Below the pieces are notes generated by a model. It ran no database searches. It worked only from the letters and a program-made list of their open reading frames with translations, and was not told the DNA's origin. DNA of 28,915 nucleotides, taken from CAWDPQ01 sp049642465. GTDB taxonomy: Bacteria > Acidobacteriota > Vicinamibacteria > Vicinamibacterales > 2-12-FULL-66-21. This document shows positions 1 through 6,819 of the stretch, piece by piece. Made by a program: the position numbers and the translations under genes. The stretch covers positions 1-28,915 of the forward strand of contig JBAROV010000071.1 in assembly GCA_049642465.1 (NCBI GenBank), written 5' to 3'. Every line of letters begins with the position of its first letter. The stretch's first letter is position 1.

Positions 1-309
1 CCTGGTGGCCGCCCGGACGTTCGACCAATGACACCCCTCGAGAATCTGAAACCGATGCTCGTCGGCGAAGTCCTCACCGTACTCGGCGAGCATCGCCTCG
101 TGCTCCTCGTCCCAGCAGTCGCAAATCCGCTTGAAGAACAGCAGCGGCAGGATGTACGACTTCCAGTCCGTGCGATCGACTGGACTGCCACGAAGGATGT
201 TCGCCGCCTCCCACAGGTGGGATTCAAGCTGTGAAAGCGTTACCGTGTGACTCAATGGGCGCCCAAATCTGAACTCGATAAGCCGGCTCAGGCGCCATTG
301 TAGAGGCAT
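1..309 (-). CDS. hsdM: Type I restriction-modification DNA methyltransferase, N-terminal part (partial)
   Basis: Reading the minus strand gives an open frame that runs off the left edge of the window. It encodes TLSQLESHLWEAANILRG, then DWKSYILPLLFFKRICD and a downstream HRFQILEG. This is the characteristic helical N-terminal domain of HsdM, the adenine methyltransferase subunit of type I restriction systems, which with HsdS methylates (and with HsdR cleaves) DNA. The SAM-binding and NPPY motifs lie outside the window, so completeness cannot be judged. Start choice is uncertain: the ATG at 309 adds about 18 residues not usual for the family, while a TTG at 255 begins five residues before TLSQLE. 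Neither has a clear Shine-Dalgarno. The gene points away from the tRNA-Ser 530 bp away, so a tRNA-associated island is possible but unproven. Confidence 0.85.
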   Translation of the reverse strand, partial: MPLQWRLSRLIEFRFGRPLSHTVTLSQLESHLWEAANILRGSPVDRTDWKSYILPLLFFKRICDCWDEEHEAMLAEYGEDFADEHRFQILEGCHWSNVRAATR

Positions 310-794
310 TTGCACGGCTTGTCTGGCGGTCGAAGACGCCGGCTTCTGCGCGCTCCTCCCGGCAACAATGTTCGTCCCAGGGCCGCGGGCGTTGCCCGAC
401 CGAGCATGTGTCGCAAGCGCATGAGCGTCGGAATGGTCAAACTCGTAGTCCACGAACGCGATGATCACAGGCAGTTGTGTCGTCGGCTCGGGAGGGGCTT
501 CAACTTCTTCGATGCGGAGGCATCTGCCACGAGTACTTGGTCGCTTCTGGCAGGCGAGCCGGTCGAAGGGGCCGAGGGCATCCACGTGCATCTGGCGTTA
601 CCGCGCTCCGCCAGAATCGGTGTCCAAATCTCGTTCTGAGGCGACCCCTGCCGGGCCATCGCGTTCTATACTGGAGGGCCGGAGTCGGACGGTTGGGTTG
701 TCCCCTGGAGCGCTCGTGACCAAGCGGAACGAAATCGCCGTAAGTGATCGCGCCAGATTAGTGGGTCTATCACAATCCGTATCACAATGGGCGC
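310..794. other. Intergenic stretch without a supported gene
   Basis: Several short open frames exist on both strands, but none resembles a known protein and they overlap each other. Near the right end the nonamer TATCACAAT occurs twice, at 768-776 and 780-788, a 12-bp-period direct repeat just ahead of the tRNA promoter. Nothing else is recognised. The stretch may be the promoter region of hsdM plus decayed sequence. Confidence 0.5.
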
Positions 795-823
795 TTGCGG
801 GCTCAGCCACTAGCCTGTAAACT
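795..823 (+). promoter_or_regulatory. Probable sigma-70 promoter of tRNA-Ser
   Basis: TTGCGG (795-800) and TAAACT (818-823) are separated by 17 bp. Transcription would begin around 830, about 10 bases before the mature tRNA 5' end. Both hexamers match the consensus at four positions. This is read from sequence only. Confidence 0.4.
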
Positions 824-840
824 GTTGATTCTAAAGACAC

Positions 841-930
841 GGAGAGATGTCCGAGTGGTTGAAGGAGCACGCTTGGAAAGCGTGTGTAGGGGAAACTCTA
901 CCGTGGGTTCGAATCCCACTCTCTCCGCCA
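841..930 (+). tRNA. tRNA-Ser (anticodon GGA)
   Basis: The acceptor arm GGAGAGA (841-847) pairs with TCTCTCC (920-926), followed by discriminator G and an encoded CCA (928-930). The anticodon stem CACGC/GCGTG encloses the loop TTGGAAA, giving anticodon GGA, which reads UCC and UCU. A long variable arm (class II tRNA, as for serine) and a T arm GTGGG-TTCGAAT-CCCAC are present. All expected elements are intact. Confidence 0.97.
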
Positions 931-971
931 TCCTTGGCTCATGATCCAAGTGGGAAGGCTGTCCCATCGTA

Positions 972-984
972 GCCCCGCAGGGGC
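972..984. terminator. Small GC hairpin between convergent tRNA and tonB-like gene
   Basis: GCCCC-GCA-GGGGC forms a five-pair stem with a three-base loop in the 63-bp gap between the tRNA and the stop of the minus-strand TonB-like gene. A second weak stem, CTTGG/CCAAG, lies at 933-950. Neither is followed by a T-run, so intrinsic termination is only a possibility. Confidence 0.25.
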
Positions 985-993
985 GCAGCCGGA

Positions 994-1875
994 CTATTGC
1001 GGTAACGTGAACGTCGCTTTGACCGTGATCAGGACGCCGGCGCCGATGGGCGCGACTGTCGCCGGATCGAATCGCCATTGCCTGACGGCGTCAATGGTCG
1101 ATTGATTCAACATCGGCACGGATTCGATGACGCGGGCGTCAACCACCTCGCCCCGCTTGTTCACCGCCGCCTCGATGAGCACGCTGCCCTGGACGCCGTA
1201 CGTGATCGCCATTGGCGGATAGACCGGTCGCACGTCCTTGACCTTCTCCAACGTTGTGGCGTTCCCCTTCGCGGTATACGACGTACGTCCGTACACCCAC
1301 TGGATCTCGCCCGCGCCCGGAACGGGCGGCGGCGGAGGCGGCGGGGGAGCCGCGACGCTTGAAGCCAGATTGATCGGACGAGAACTTGCCGCATCATGTC
1401 GTGCGTTCGCGGCACGCGCGCGCAGAGCATCCGCCTCCGCGATGAGCGCCTGGCGACTTCCCGGGTTCGTGTCGCGGGCCGCCAGTTCGCGCAGCGCGAG
1501 ACTCTTGTGCACGAGCGCGTCGAAGAATTCCGGATCGACCGCGAGCGCGCGATCCGCTGCGGCGATGCTCTGCTCCAGAGACGTCTGCCGCCCCGCGGCG
1601 CTCACCCGCGGATCCTTCGACCTCTCGAAATGGTATGTGGCGATGATGAGCAGCGCGGACGGATTCGAGGGTTCGAGCGCGGCGGCTCGCTCGAGTGTCT
1701 GAATCGCCCTGTCGAAGTTGCCCGATTGACGGTAGCGACCGGCGAGAGCGTGCAGGTCGGCCGGTGTTTGTTGCGTGTCGATTGACGGCTGGCGAGGCCC
1801 GGAGGTGACGGCCGCTGCCGCGATCACCGCGGCGAGTGCCAACGCTCCAGTCACGGCGATGGTCTTGAGTTGCAT
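994..1875 (-). CDS. TonB family protein with TPR-like region and TonB C-terminal domain
   Basis: A 293-residue envelope protein. An N-terminal hydrophobic segment (about residues 5-25) serves as signal peptide or membrane anchor. Residues about 40-150 are TPR-like, with a recognisable repeat around ALAGRYRQSGNFDRAIQTLE. A run of eight prolines follows at about 175-185, then a TonB C-terminal domain (about 205-293) with VYPPMAITYGVQGSVLIEA and the STIDAVRQWRFDPA helix. TonB proteins pass inner-membrane proton-motive energy to outer-membrane receptors; two such receptors lie in this window. The short proline stretch and the TPR region differ from classical TonB, so a scaffold role is also possible. 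AAGGAG lies well placed ahead of the ATG. The promoter region contains the same 12-bp motif found before the upstream padR gene. Confidence 0.85.
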   Translation of the reverse strand: MQLKTIAVTGALALAAVIAAAAVTSGPRQPSIDTQQTPADLHALAGRYRQSGNFDRAIQTLERAAALEPSNPSALLIIATYHFERSKDPRVSAAGRQTSLEQSIAAADRALAVDPEFFDALVHKSLALRELAARDTNPGSRQALIAEADALRARAANARHDAASSRPINLASSVAAPPPPPPPPVPGAGEIQWVYGRTSYTAKGNATTLEKVKDVRPVYPPMAITYGVQGSVLIEAAVNKRGEVVDARVIESVPMLNQSTIDAVRQWRFDPATVAPIGAGVLITVKATFTLPQ

Positions 1876-1919
1876 TGCTCCACTCCTTATTTATATGTGG
1901 TGACGCGCACGTGCATTGT

Positions 1920-1931
1920 GCATATATCTGC
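1920..1931. promoter_or_regulatory. Candidate PadR operator before the TPR-TonB gene
   Basis: GCATATATCTGC is a near-palindrome (two of twelve positions break symmetry), lying 45 bp upstream of the ATG at 1875. Exactly the same twelve bases occur, inverted, at 3114-3125 inside the padR promoter. Flanks also agree partly (TT before, TAT after). The simplest reading is that the PadR protein encoded at 2738-3100 binds both sites. Inference; no binding data. Confidence 0.5.
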
Positions 1932-1976
1932 GTATTCAACGCGCCATACGCGATTCAAACGATGCCGTACCGCTCC

Positions 1977-2741
1977 TTATTGATTGGTTGGTGACGAAAA
2001 TCTGTCAGCGTGCGTGAATCGCACTGTGACCGTAAGGATGTTGGTGTTTCTGCTGCGAGCGGACGGTTCGAATTCCCACTGCTTCACAGCGTCTATGGCT
2101 GATTGCGTGAGGAACCCCTGCGGTTGCACCGCGCGCACATCTTCAACGCGTCCTGAGTCGGTGATCCGTCCCTCCAGAATGACCACGCCTTCAACGTCGG
2201 CCGCCATCAGGATGGGTGGGTAGACGGCAGGCACGTACTTGATCCGTGCCGGGACGGTGCCTCGAGTCGCAATAGCGTAGGACGCGCGGCCGTATGCCGG
2301 TTCGATTGCCGGCCCGCTGCCTTCGTTGCTGGATGCCGGGGGGGCAGGAGGTGGCGGAGGCGGTGGGTACGACACACGCTCCACCGTTCGTTCCTTCGGC
2401 GGGGGCAGCGGTGCGAGAGACACGCGTTCCAGGCCCCACGCGACGGCCAGCAACATCAGCGTGAGAGCGACTGCTACACGCGTCCCGATCCTCGCGCGGT
2501 CATTCCGCTGGTGTTCCACTCGCCAGCCAAGATCGTCAGGAACCCCGAGAGCCAATCGCAACAACATCTGCAGCCCCGGGAGCCACGCGGGGCCACGGTC
2601 GGCTTCACGCATGCCGTGCCACAGATCGCACGCAATCTCCTGACGCCGCGTGTCGCGTACCTCCGGCGCCAGTCCCGCGGTGTAGACGCGCGTCCACATT
2701 TGAACCGTTGCAGCGCACACCCGCAGAAAGGTTGCCGTCAT
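1977..2741 (-). CDS. TonB family protein with N-terminal cytoplasmic region
   Basis: A 254-residue protein. Residues 1-85 are soluble and contain RRQEIACDLWHGM. One membrane helix follows at about 88-107, then a proline-rich linker with a seven-proline run, and a TonB C-terminal domain (about 165-245) carrying VYPPILMAADVEGVVILEG and QSAIDAVKQWEFEPS. The C-terminal half is clearly paralogous to the protein at 994-1875: both share a YGR-SY start, the YPP motif and the IDAV-QW helix. Its ATG overlaps the padR stop in an ATGA tetranucleotide, so the two are translationally coupled in one operon. A job as energy transducer or as a PadR-regulated envelope sensor is inferred. Confidence 0.82.
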   Translation of the reverse strand: MTATFLRVCAATVQMWTRVYTAGLAPEVRDTRRQEIACDLWHGMREADRGPAWLPGLQMLLRLALGVPDDLGWRVEHQRNDRARIGTRVAVALTLMLLAVAWGLERVSLAPLPPPKERTVERVSYPPPPPPPAPPASSNEGSGPAIEPAYGRASYAIATRGTVPARIKYVPAVYPPILMAADVEGVVILEGRITDSGRVEDVRAVQPQGFLTQSAIDAVKQWEFEPSARSRNTNILTVTVRFTHADRFSSPTNQ

Positions 2742-3100
2742 GCTGGCGCACTCCTGCGGCGAGGCCGGGCAGCCGCCGTGCGGGCCGCTCGCGGCAAAGG
2801 CTGCCGCGCCGCCGCCTCGCCCGCGGCCGTCAGCGTGTAGAATCGCCGGCCGGGCCGATTCTCGCGCGACGCGATCTCAGGATCCTCACGGCGGCTCTCG
2901 AGCATACCCATCTCCTCGAGCCGACCGAGCGCGCGATAGAGGGTCCCGTACGCCGTCAGCAGCCGCCTCTCGGCATCGTCCGCCAATTGCTTCGCGAGCT
3001 CGTAGCCGTGAAACTCATTGGTGCCTCGCCTGCGGAGAGAAGCCGCGGCGCGGCAAATGGCCAGCTCCAGTGGCACGAGAGACCCGGGTTTGCGTCGCAC
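2738..3100 (-). CDS. PadR family transcriptional regulator
   Basis: A 120-residue winged-helix repressor of the short PadR type. Residues about 10-75 hold the domain, with FHGYELAKQLAD (helix 2 to 3) and YGTLYRALGRLEEMGMLES, the recognition helix typical of PadR. RRFYTLTAAGEAA forms the wing, and the C-terminus is arginine-rich. The start is a GTG at 3100, only six bases past a near-perfect -10 box, so the transcript would be leaderless or nearly so; a GTG eight codons further in is the alternative. It sits first in an operon with the TonB-like gene. It probably represses itself and, judging from the duplicated operator, the second TonB-like gene. Confidence 0.88.
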   Translation of the reverse strand: MRRKPGSLVPLELAICRAAASLRRRGTNEFHGYELAKQLADDAERRLLTAYGTLYRALGRLEEMGMLESRREDPEIASRENRPGRRFYTLTAAGEAAARQPLPRAARTAAARPRRRSAPA

Positions 3101-3106
3101 GCGCCA

Positions 3107-3137
3107 ATTATAAGCAGATATATGCCTAATGTGTCAA
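3107..3137 (-). promoter_or_regulatory. padR-tonB promoter with operator in a 19-bp spacer
   Basis: Reading the minus strand, TTGACA (3132-3137) and TATAAT (3107-3112) are perfect consensus hexamers separated by an over-long 19-bp spacer. The spacer contains the 12-bp near-palindrome GCATATATCTGC (3114-3125) and TTAGGCAT. Location of the motif between -35 and -10 fits steric autorepression by PadR. A 19-bp spacer is more typical of promoters that need DNA distortion for activation, which is worth noting. Confidence 0.7.
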
Positions 3138-3142
3138 GGGGA

Positions 3143-3390
3143 CGGGTGCGGATCGTCGTCCACTCGCTCGAGTCTGGCGACGAGCGCACGCTCATCGACG
3201 GGGGCCCGGACGCTCGCTATGTGCCGACAGCACCTCGTGTACGCAAGACAGGGCGTCCTATTTGCCGCCCCGTTCGACGCTGCGCGCGCGCAGCTCGAAG
3301 GGCCGGGCGTCCGATGTTGAGCGGGGCGGGCGCGGGAATCCAGGACTCGGCACGGCGCATTACGCTGTGTCAAGGGCCGGAACGACCGGT
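3143..3390 (+). pseudogene. Remnant of a WD40/TolB-like beta-propeller (PD40) protein, frameshifted
   Basis: Three consecutive pieces in different frames read like the end of a PD40 repeat protein, often the C-terminal half of acidobacterial Ser/Thr kinases. They are RVRIVVHSLESGDERTLIDG to ARYVPT (3143-3229), then HLVYARQGVLFAAPFDAARA to LEGPGV (3231-3317), then NPGLGTAHYAVSRAGT (about 3336-3383). The order and spacing match the usual repeat pattern (LVYAR-G-LFAVPFD, then AVS-GTL), but at least two frameshifts break it. No start codon, RBS or upstream portion is present. It lies between the padR promoter and the beta-lactamase-fold gene. Family assignment is from memory of the repeat pattern. 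Confidence 0.55.
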
Positions 3391-3454
3391 TCGGATCACA
3401 AGAGACGGTGTAAAGGCATCTACTTCTTCAAGCAGGAGCACAGACGACCGGGTG

Positions 3455-4711
3455 TTACTTTGCGAACGCGGCGGCAACCTTGCGCGCCACTGCGGACGGG
3501 TCCGCCGAGGTGATGTTCGACATCGCGGCCACGACAATCCCCCTTTCGCGGACCGTCACCACGGACATGACCTTGGCGCCCAGCAATTCGCCGTCGAAGC
3601 CGCCCGCCGTCCGTCCAAGCGCCTCGAGTGATTGCACGGTGCCGGGCCGCAGGAGTCTGCCGCTGTTCAGGCCCAGCTCGAAGCGCACCAGATCGGCCGG
3701 CGTGGAGAAGAAGGCCATCGACCCCGCATAGCAGGACAAATTGCGCGGGTTGCTCACATGAAGGGCGTACCGATAGACGGGATGAGGACCGAACTGCGGG
3801 GCGTAGTACGTCGCCGGACGCGTGCTTCCTTCGGCGGCGGATTCGCCGTGGGTGCCGGTGAGCACTCTCCACGGCTCGATGATCACCTCATGAATCGCCC
3901 TGAAGGGCGGAGGATCTTCGGCGTCCTCACCTATGTGTTCGGGATTCTCTTCCGCCGGCGATTCGGCGCCCGTGTGACCCATGCCCAGCGGCTGGAAGAC
4001 CTGGTCCCGCATGAACGTAAAGAAGGGGAGCTCCGCCGCGGCTTCAACGGCGGCACTGACCAGCACCCAGCCGTGCGGCGAGTGCCGAACCTGCGTTCCG
4101 GGCTGGAACAGCAGGGGACCATCGGCAAAAACCGGCAGCGCATCGGCCGCCCGCTCGCACCGTTGAGCCGACAACCGCCAATCGTCCGTAGCGGCGATCC
4201 CCACGCCCGAGACATGCCCCATCAACTGGCGCAGCGTCACGGGCCAGGGCTTCTTCGGAAACAGCGGGACGTACGCCTGAATCTGTTCGTCGAGCTTCAG
4301 CCGATCCTTCTCGAGCAGCACGCCGACGGCCGACGCAGTGAGAGCAGTCGATGCGGTTCCCATCCGGAACCGCGTGTCCGGCGTCACCGGCGCGTGCGTC
4401 TCGACGTCGGCCCAGCCGAAGCCTTCGGCCCACACGATGTCGCCGCCGACGCCGACCGCCACCGACAGTCCCGGCAGATTCTGCTCGGAGACTACCGCGC
4501 GTACGATCTGCCGCACGCGGCCGACGGCCGCGGCCCATTGCGGCGACGGCTCCGATTGCACGGCCGAGGGCGCGTTCTGCGGCTCGGGGTGCAGCGGCCT
4601 GGCCGTCGCCCATAGAAATGACGGGAGCCCACCGATCGCCACGATCAGCGCAGCGATGCCGCCAAGGACGATGACGAAGCGGCCGAGAATCCTGTTCGAA
4701 GGCGTCGGCAT
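3455..4711 (-). CDS. Serine beta-lactamase/CubicO-fold protein with degenerate active site
   Basis: A 418-residue protein with an N-terminal membrane segment (about 10-34) that anchors it facing the periplasm. Fold landmarks of the class C beta-lactamase/CubicO family are clear: LPGLSVAVGVGGDIVWAEGF (79-98), the helix following FRMGTAST (115-122), LRQLMGHVSGV (160-170), FQPGTQVRHSPHGWVLVSAA (202-221) and VFQPLGM. The catalytic motifs are changed. The expected SxxK at 119-122 reads TAST, the expected YxN at about 210-212 reads HSP, and the C-terminal H/KxG region appears shortened to GFDGE. Peptidase or lactamase activity is therefore doubtful; a binding or sensing role, or decay, is possible. 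The gene has its own palindromic operator-promoter directly before the ATG. Confidence 0.82.
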   Translation of the reverse strand: MPTPSNRILGRFVIVLGGIAALIVAIGGLPSFLWATARPLHPEPQNAPSAVQSEPSPQWAAAVGRVRQIVRAVVSEQNLPGLSVAVGVGGDIVWAEGFGWADVETHAPVTPDTRFRMGTASTALTASAVGVLLEKDRLKLDEQIQAYVPLFPKKPWPVTLRQLMGHVSGVGIAATDDWRLSAQRCERAADALPVFADGPLLFQPGTQVRHSPHGWVLVSAAVEAAAELPFFTFMRDQVFQPLGMGHTGAESPAEENPEHIGEDAEDPPPFRAIHEVIIEPWRVLTGTHGESAAEGSTRPATYYAPQFGPHPVYRYALHVSNPRNLSCYAGSMAFFSTPADLVRFELGLNSGRLLRPGTVQSLEALGRTAGGFDGELLGAKVMSVVTVRERGIVVAAMSNITSADPSAVARKVAAAFAK

Positions 4712-4715
4712 GAAT

Positions 4716-4754
4716 CTACTTTATATCATAAAGTAGTTGTATTTACCAAGCCAA
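4716..4754 (-). promoter_or_regulatory. Promoter with perfect 9-bp inverted-repeat operator
   Basis: The arms CTACTTTAT and ATAAAGTAG flank a 3-bp centre at 4716-4736, a perfect dyad of 21 bp ending four bases before the ATG. On the minus strand TATGAT (4725-4730) lies inside the dyad as a -10 box, with TTGGCT (4749-4754) 18 bp upstream as a -35. Repressor binding would cover the -10 and the start region. There is no Shine-Dalgarno and predicted initiation is only a few bases before ATG, suggesting a leaderless message. The cognate regulator is unknown; a PadR or BlaI-like dimer is plausible. Confidence 0.65.
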
Positions 4755-5030
4755 CGCCGGAACCGCCCGCGCCTCGCAGGAGGCCAAAGCCGCTTTCGCG
4801 TTGAACCACCCTGCACCGGTTCGAGGCGCGGTTCGCTCTGGGCCTCGCCGTGTCACCGGACCGTAAAACCATTCTGCACTCGGGCACCAAACCCTCGGCT
4901 GGCGACGATCTCATGCTAATCCGGAACTTCCGCTGAGAAAGACGACCTCGAGACGATACGCGCCCTGCGTACTCGTTTGACCGGAGGCTGCCGGACTCCT
5001 AGAATCCGACAGCAAATCAGGGAGACCGAG

Positions 5031-6281
5031 ATGCCTTCACGAACCTCCGGCTCATCGCGTCGTTCTTTCCTGTCGGCCGCGGGCGCGGCTTCCGCGTTCC
5101 TCTGGATCCCGAAGCCGATCAAGGGATACACCGCCGCCGAGATGAGGGCCATGACTGTCGACGACGACGCCAAGCCCGGGGTGTCGAAGTGGGAGCTCGA
5201 TACGCCGGCGCTGTGCGTCGATCTGGACAAGATGGAGAAGAACGTCCAGACGATGCAGGCGGCGCTGAAGAAGTACGCCCTTCCAAGCCGTCCGCACGCC
5301 AAGACGCACAAGTGCGCCGCGATCGCGAAATACCAGCTTGCCACCGGATCGATCGGCATCTGCTGCGCCAAGCTCAGTGAAGCCGAAGCGCTGGCCGCCA
5401 GCGGCATCGGCAAGATCCTGATGACGACATCGAACCCTTCGAAGAACAAGATCCGGCGGGCGATGGCCCTCCGGAAGGCGCACCCCAATTTCATTCAGGC
5501 TGTGGACGAGGAGCAGAACGCCCGGGATCTGTCCGAGGCGGCGAAGGCGGCGGGCGTCGTGGCCGATGTGGTGATCGACGTGGCGGTCGGGACACGGAGC
5601 GGGATTCCGGCGGGAGAGGGAGCGCTGGCCCTCGCGCAGCTCGTCGACAAGTTGCCCAACCTGAAGCTGCGCGGCATGCTGTCGTACGACGGCGGCGTCC
5701 AGCACGCGAAGGGGTTCGCCGCCCGCAGGGAGCGCGCGCTCAAGGCCATCGAGCCGAATGTCGCGACGGTCGAGGCCATGAAGAAGTCCGGCCTGAACAC
5801 GGAAATCTTCAGCGGCGGCGGGACCGGCACCTACAACATCATGCATTCGGTACCAGGATTCACCGATGTGCAGGTGGGCAGCTACCTCTTCATGGACATG
5901 CAGTACCTGGCGATTGGCAGCGAGAATGGCGACGAGGTGTACACCGACTTCGCGCCGTCGCTCACGGTGCTGACAACGGTCATGAACAACCGGTTCCCTG
6001 GACGGCTGACGACCGATGCCGGCACCAAGGCACTGACGCTCAACACGCCGGCACCCGCCGTCATCGGCGAGCCGGCCATGGAGTACACCGCCGGCTCCGA
6101 CGAGTTCGGCAGCATCCGATTCACGACGCCGCCGTCGAAGCCGTACAAGATCGGCGACATGCTCGAGTTGATCGTGCCGCACTGCGACCCGGTGGTGAAC
6201 GAATACGACCAGATGTACGGGATCCGAAAGGACAAGGTCGAGGTCGTCTGGCCGATTACGGCGAGAGGGAAATCGCAGTAA
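5031..6281 (+). CDS. Exported DSD1-family PLP enzyme (D-threonine aldolase-like / alanine racemase fold)
   Basis: A 416-residue protein from the ATG at 5031, preferred over an in-frame start 54 bases upstream because GGGAG lies six bases before it and the signal then begins properly. Residues 9-25 form a twin-arginine signal (SSRRSFLSAAGAA), implying folded export with cofactor. The PLP-binding region LPSRPHAKTHKC holds the expected lysine (K91). The barrel includes ELDTPALCVDLDKM and GGGTGTYN. The C-terminal beta domain ends with IVPHCDPVVNEYD, whose His and Asp are metal ligands in D-threonine aldolases. The family cleaves D-3-hydroxy amino acids or dehydrates D-serine; the exact substrate cannot be read. 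A periplasmic location is notable. It is transcribed alone, away from the beta-lactamase-fold gene. Confidence 0.87.
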   Translation: MPSRTSGSSRRSFLSAAGAASAFLWIPKPIKGYTAAEMRAMTVDDDAKPGVSKWELDTPALCVDLDKMEKNVQTMQAALKKYALPSRPHAKTHKCAAIAKYQLATGSIGICCAKLSEAEALAASGIGKILMTTSNPSKNKIRRAMALRKAHPNFIQAVDEEQNARDLSEAAKAAGVVADVVIDVAVGTRSGIPAGEGALALAQLVDKLPNLKLRGMLSYDGGVQHAKGFAARRERALKAIEPNVATVEAMKKSGLNTEIFSGGGTGTYNIMHSVPGFTDVQVGSYLFMDMQYLAIGSENGDEVYTDFAPSLTVLTTVMNNRFPGRLTTDAGTKALTLNTPAPAVIGEPAMEYTAGSDEFGSIRFTTPPSKPYKIGDMLELIVPHCDPVVNEYDQMYGIRKDKVEVVWPITARGKSQ

Positions 6282-6389
6282 TTACAGACGGGGGGAGCGA
6301 CTTCATGGTGGCGCCGCACGGCCGCGCTTGAAGATCCGGGCGCGGCCCGCTAGCCTGCGGATGAACGAACACGAGAAACAGGAGGAATC

Positions 6390-6794
6390 GTGGCGACAAC
6401 GCAAGAAGGTGTGCAGATCGGCGCTATCGTTCCCACCTTGACTGTCGATGATTTGCAGAAGAGCATCACCTTTTACGAGGCGCTCGGCTTCGCGATCGAC
6501 GAGCGGTGGGAAGAGAAAGGGACGCTGCTCGGCGTGATGCTGCGCGCGGGCAAGAGCCAGATCGGCTTGAACCAGGACGATTGGAAGAAGGGGCGCGACC
6601 GCAAGAAGGGAATCGGCGTGCGCTTGTCCATCTCGACGCCGCCGGGTAATGTCGACGAGATCGCCAAGCGGGCCAGGAACGCCGGCATCACGCTCAAGTC
6701 GGAGCCTCACGACACGGAGTGGAAGAGCCGTGCGTTCGAGGTCAGCGATCCGAGCGGTTTCCTGCTGACGATCTTTTCGGAGACATCGGCGTAG
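6390..6794 (+). CDS. VOC family protein (glyoxalase/bleomycin-resistance fold)
   Basis: A 134-residue protein starting at GTG, with AGGAGG five bases upstream. It has the beta-alpha-beta-beta-beta layout of vicinal oxygen chelate proteins: IVPTLTVDDLQKSITFYEAL (about 13-32), FAIDERWEEKG, the second half beginning at GVRLSISTPPGNVDEIAK, and the closing FEVSDPSGFLLTIFSE. The terminal SDPSGFLLTIF strand with DP-G is a typical VOC signature. There is no signal peptide, so it is cytoplasmic. Substrate is unknown; many such proteins are uncharacterised metal-dependent enzymes or binding proteins. It follows the PLP enzyme by 108 bp with its own RBS. Confidence 0.88.
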   Translation: MATTQEGVQIGAIVPTLTVDDLQKSITFYEALGFAIDERWEEKGTLLGVMLRAGKSQIGLNQDDWKKGRDRKKGIGVRLSISTPPGNVDEIAKRARNAGITLKSEPHDTEWKSRAFEVSDPSGFLLTIFSETSA

Positions 6795-6819
6795 GCCGGA
6801 CACGCGGGCACGGCTCGGG

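Noticed and set aside
803..1078. Minus-strand open frame with AERVGFEPTVEFPLHTLS over the tRNA
   Set aside because: This peptide is simply the antisense of tRNA-Ser, a well-known spurious annotation.
2708..4615. Long plus-strand frames across the TonB-padR and beta-lactamase-fold region
   Set aside because: Apart from the short beta-propeller remnant at 3143-3390, the translations are arginine/proline-rich shadows of minus-strand genes.
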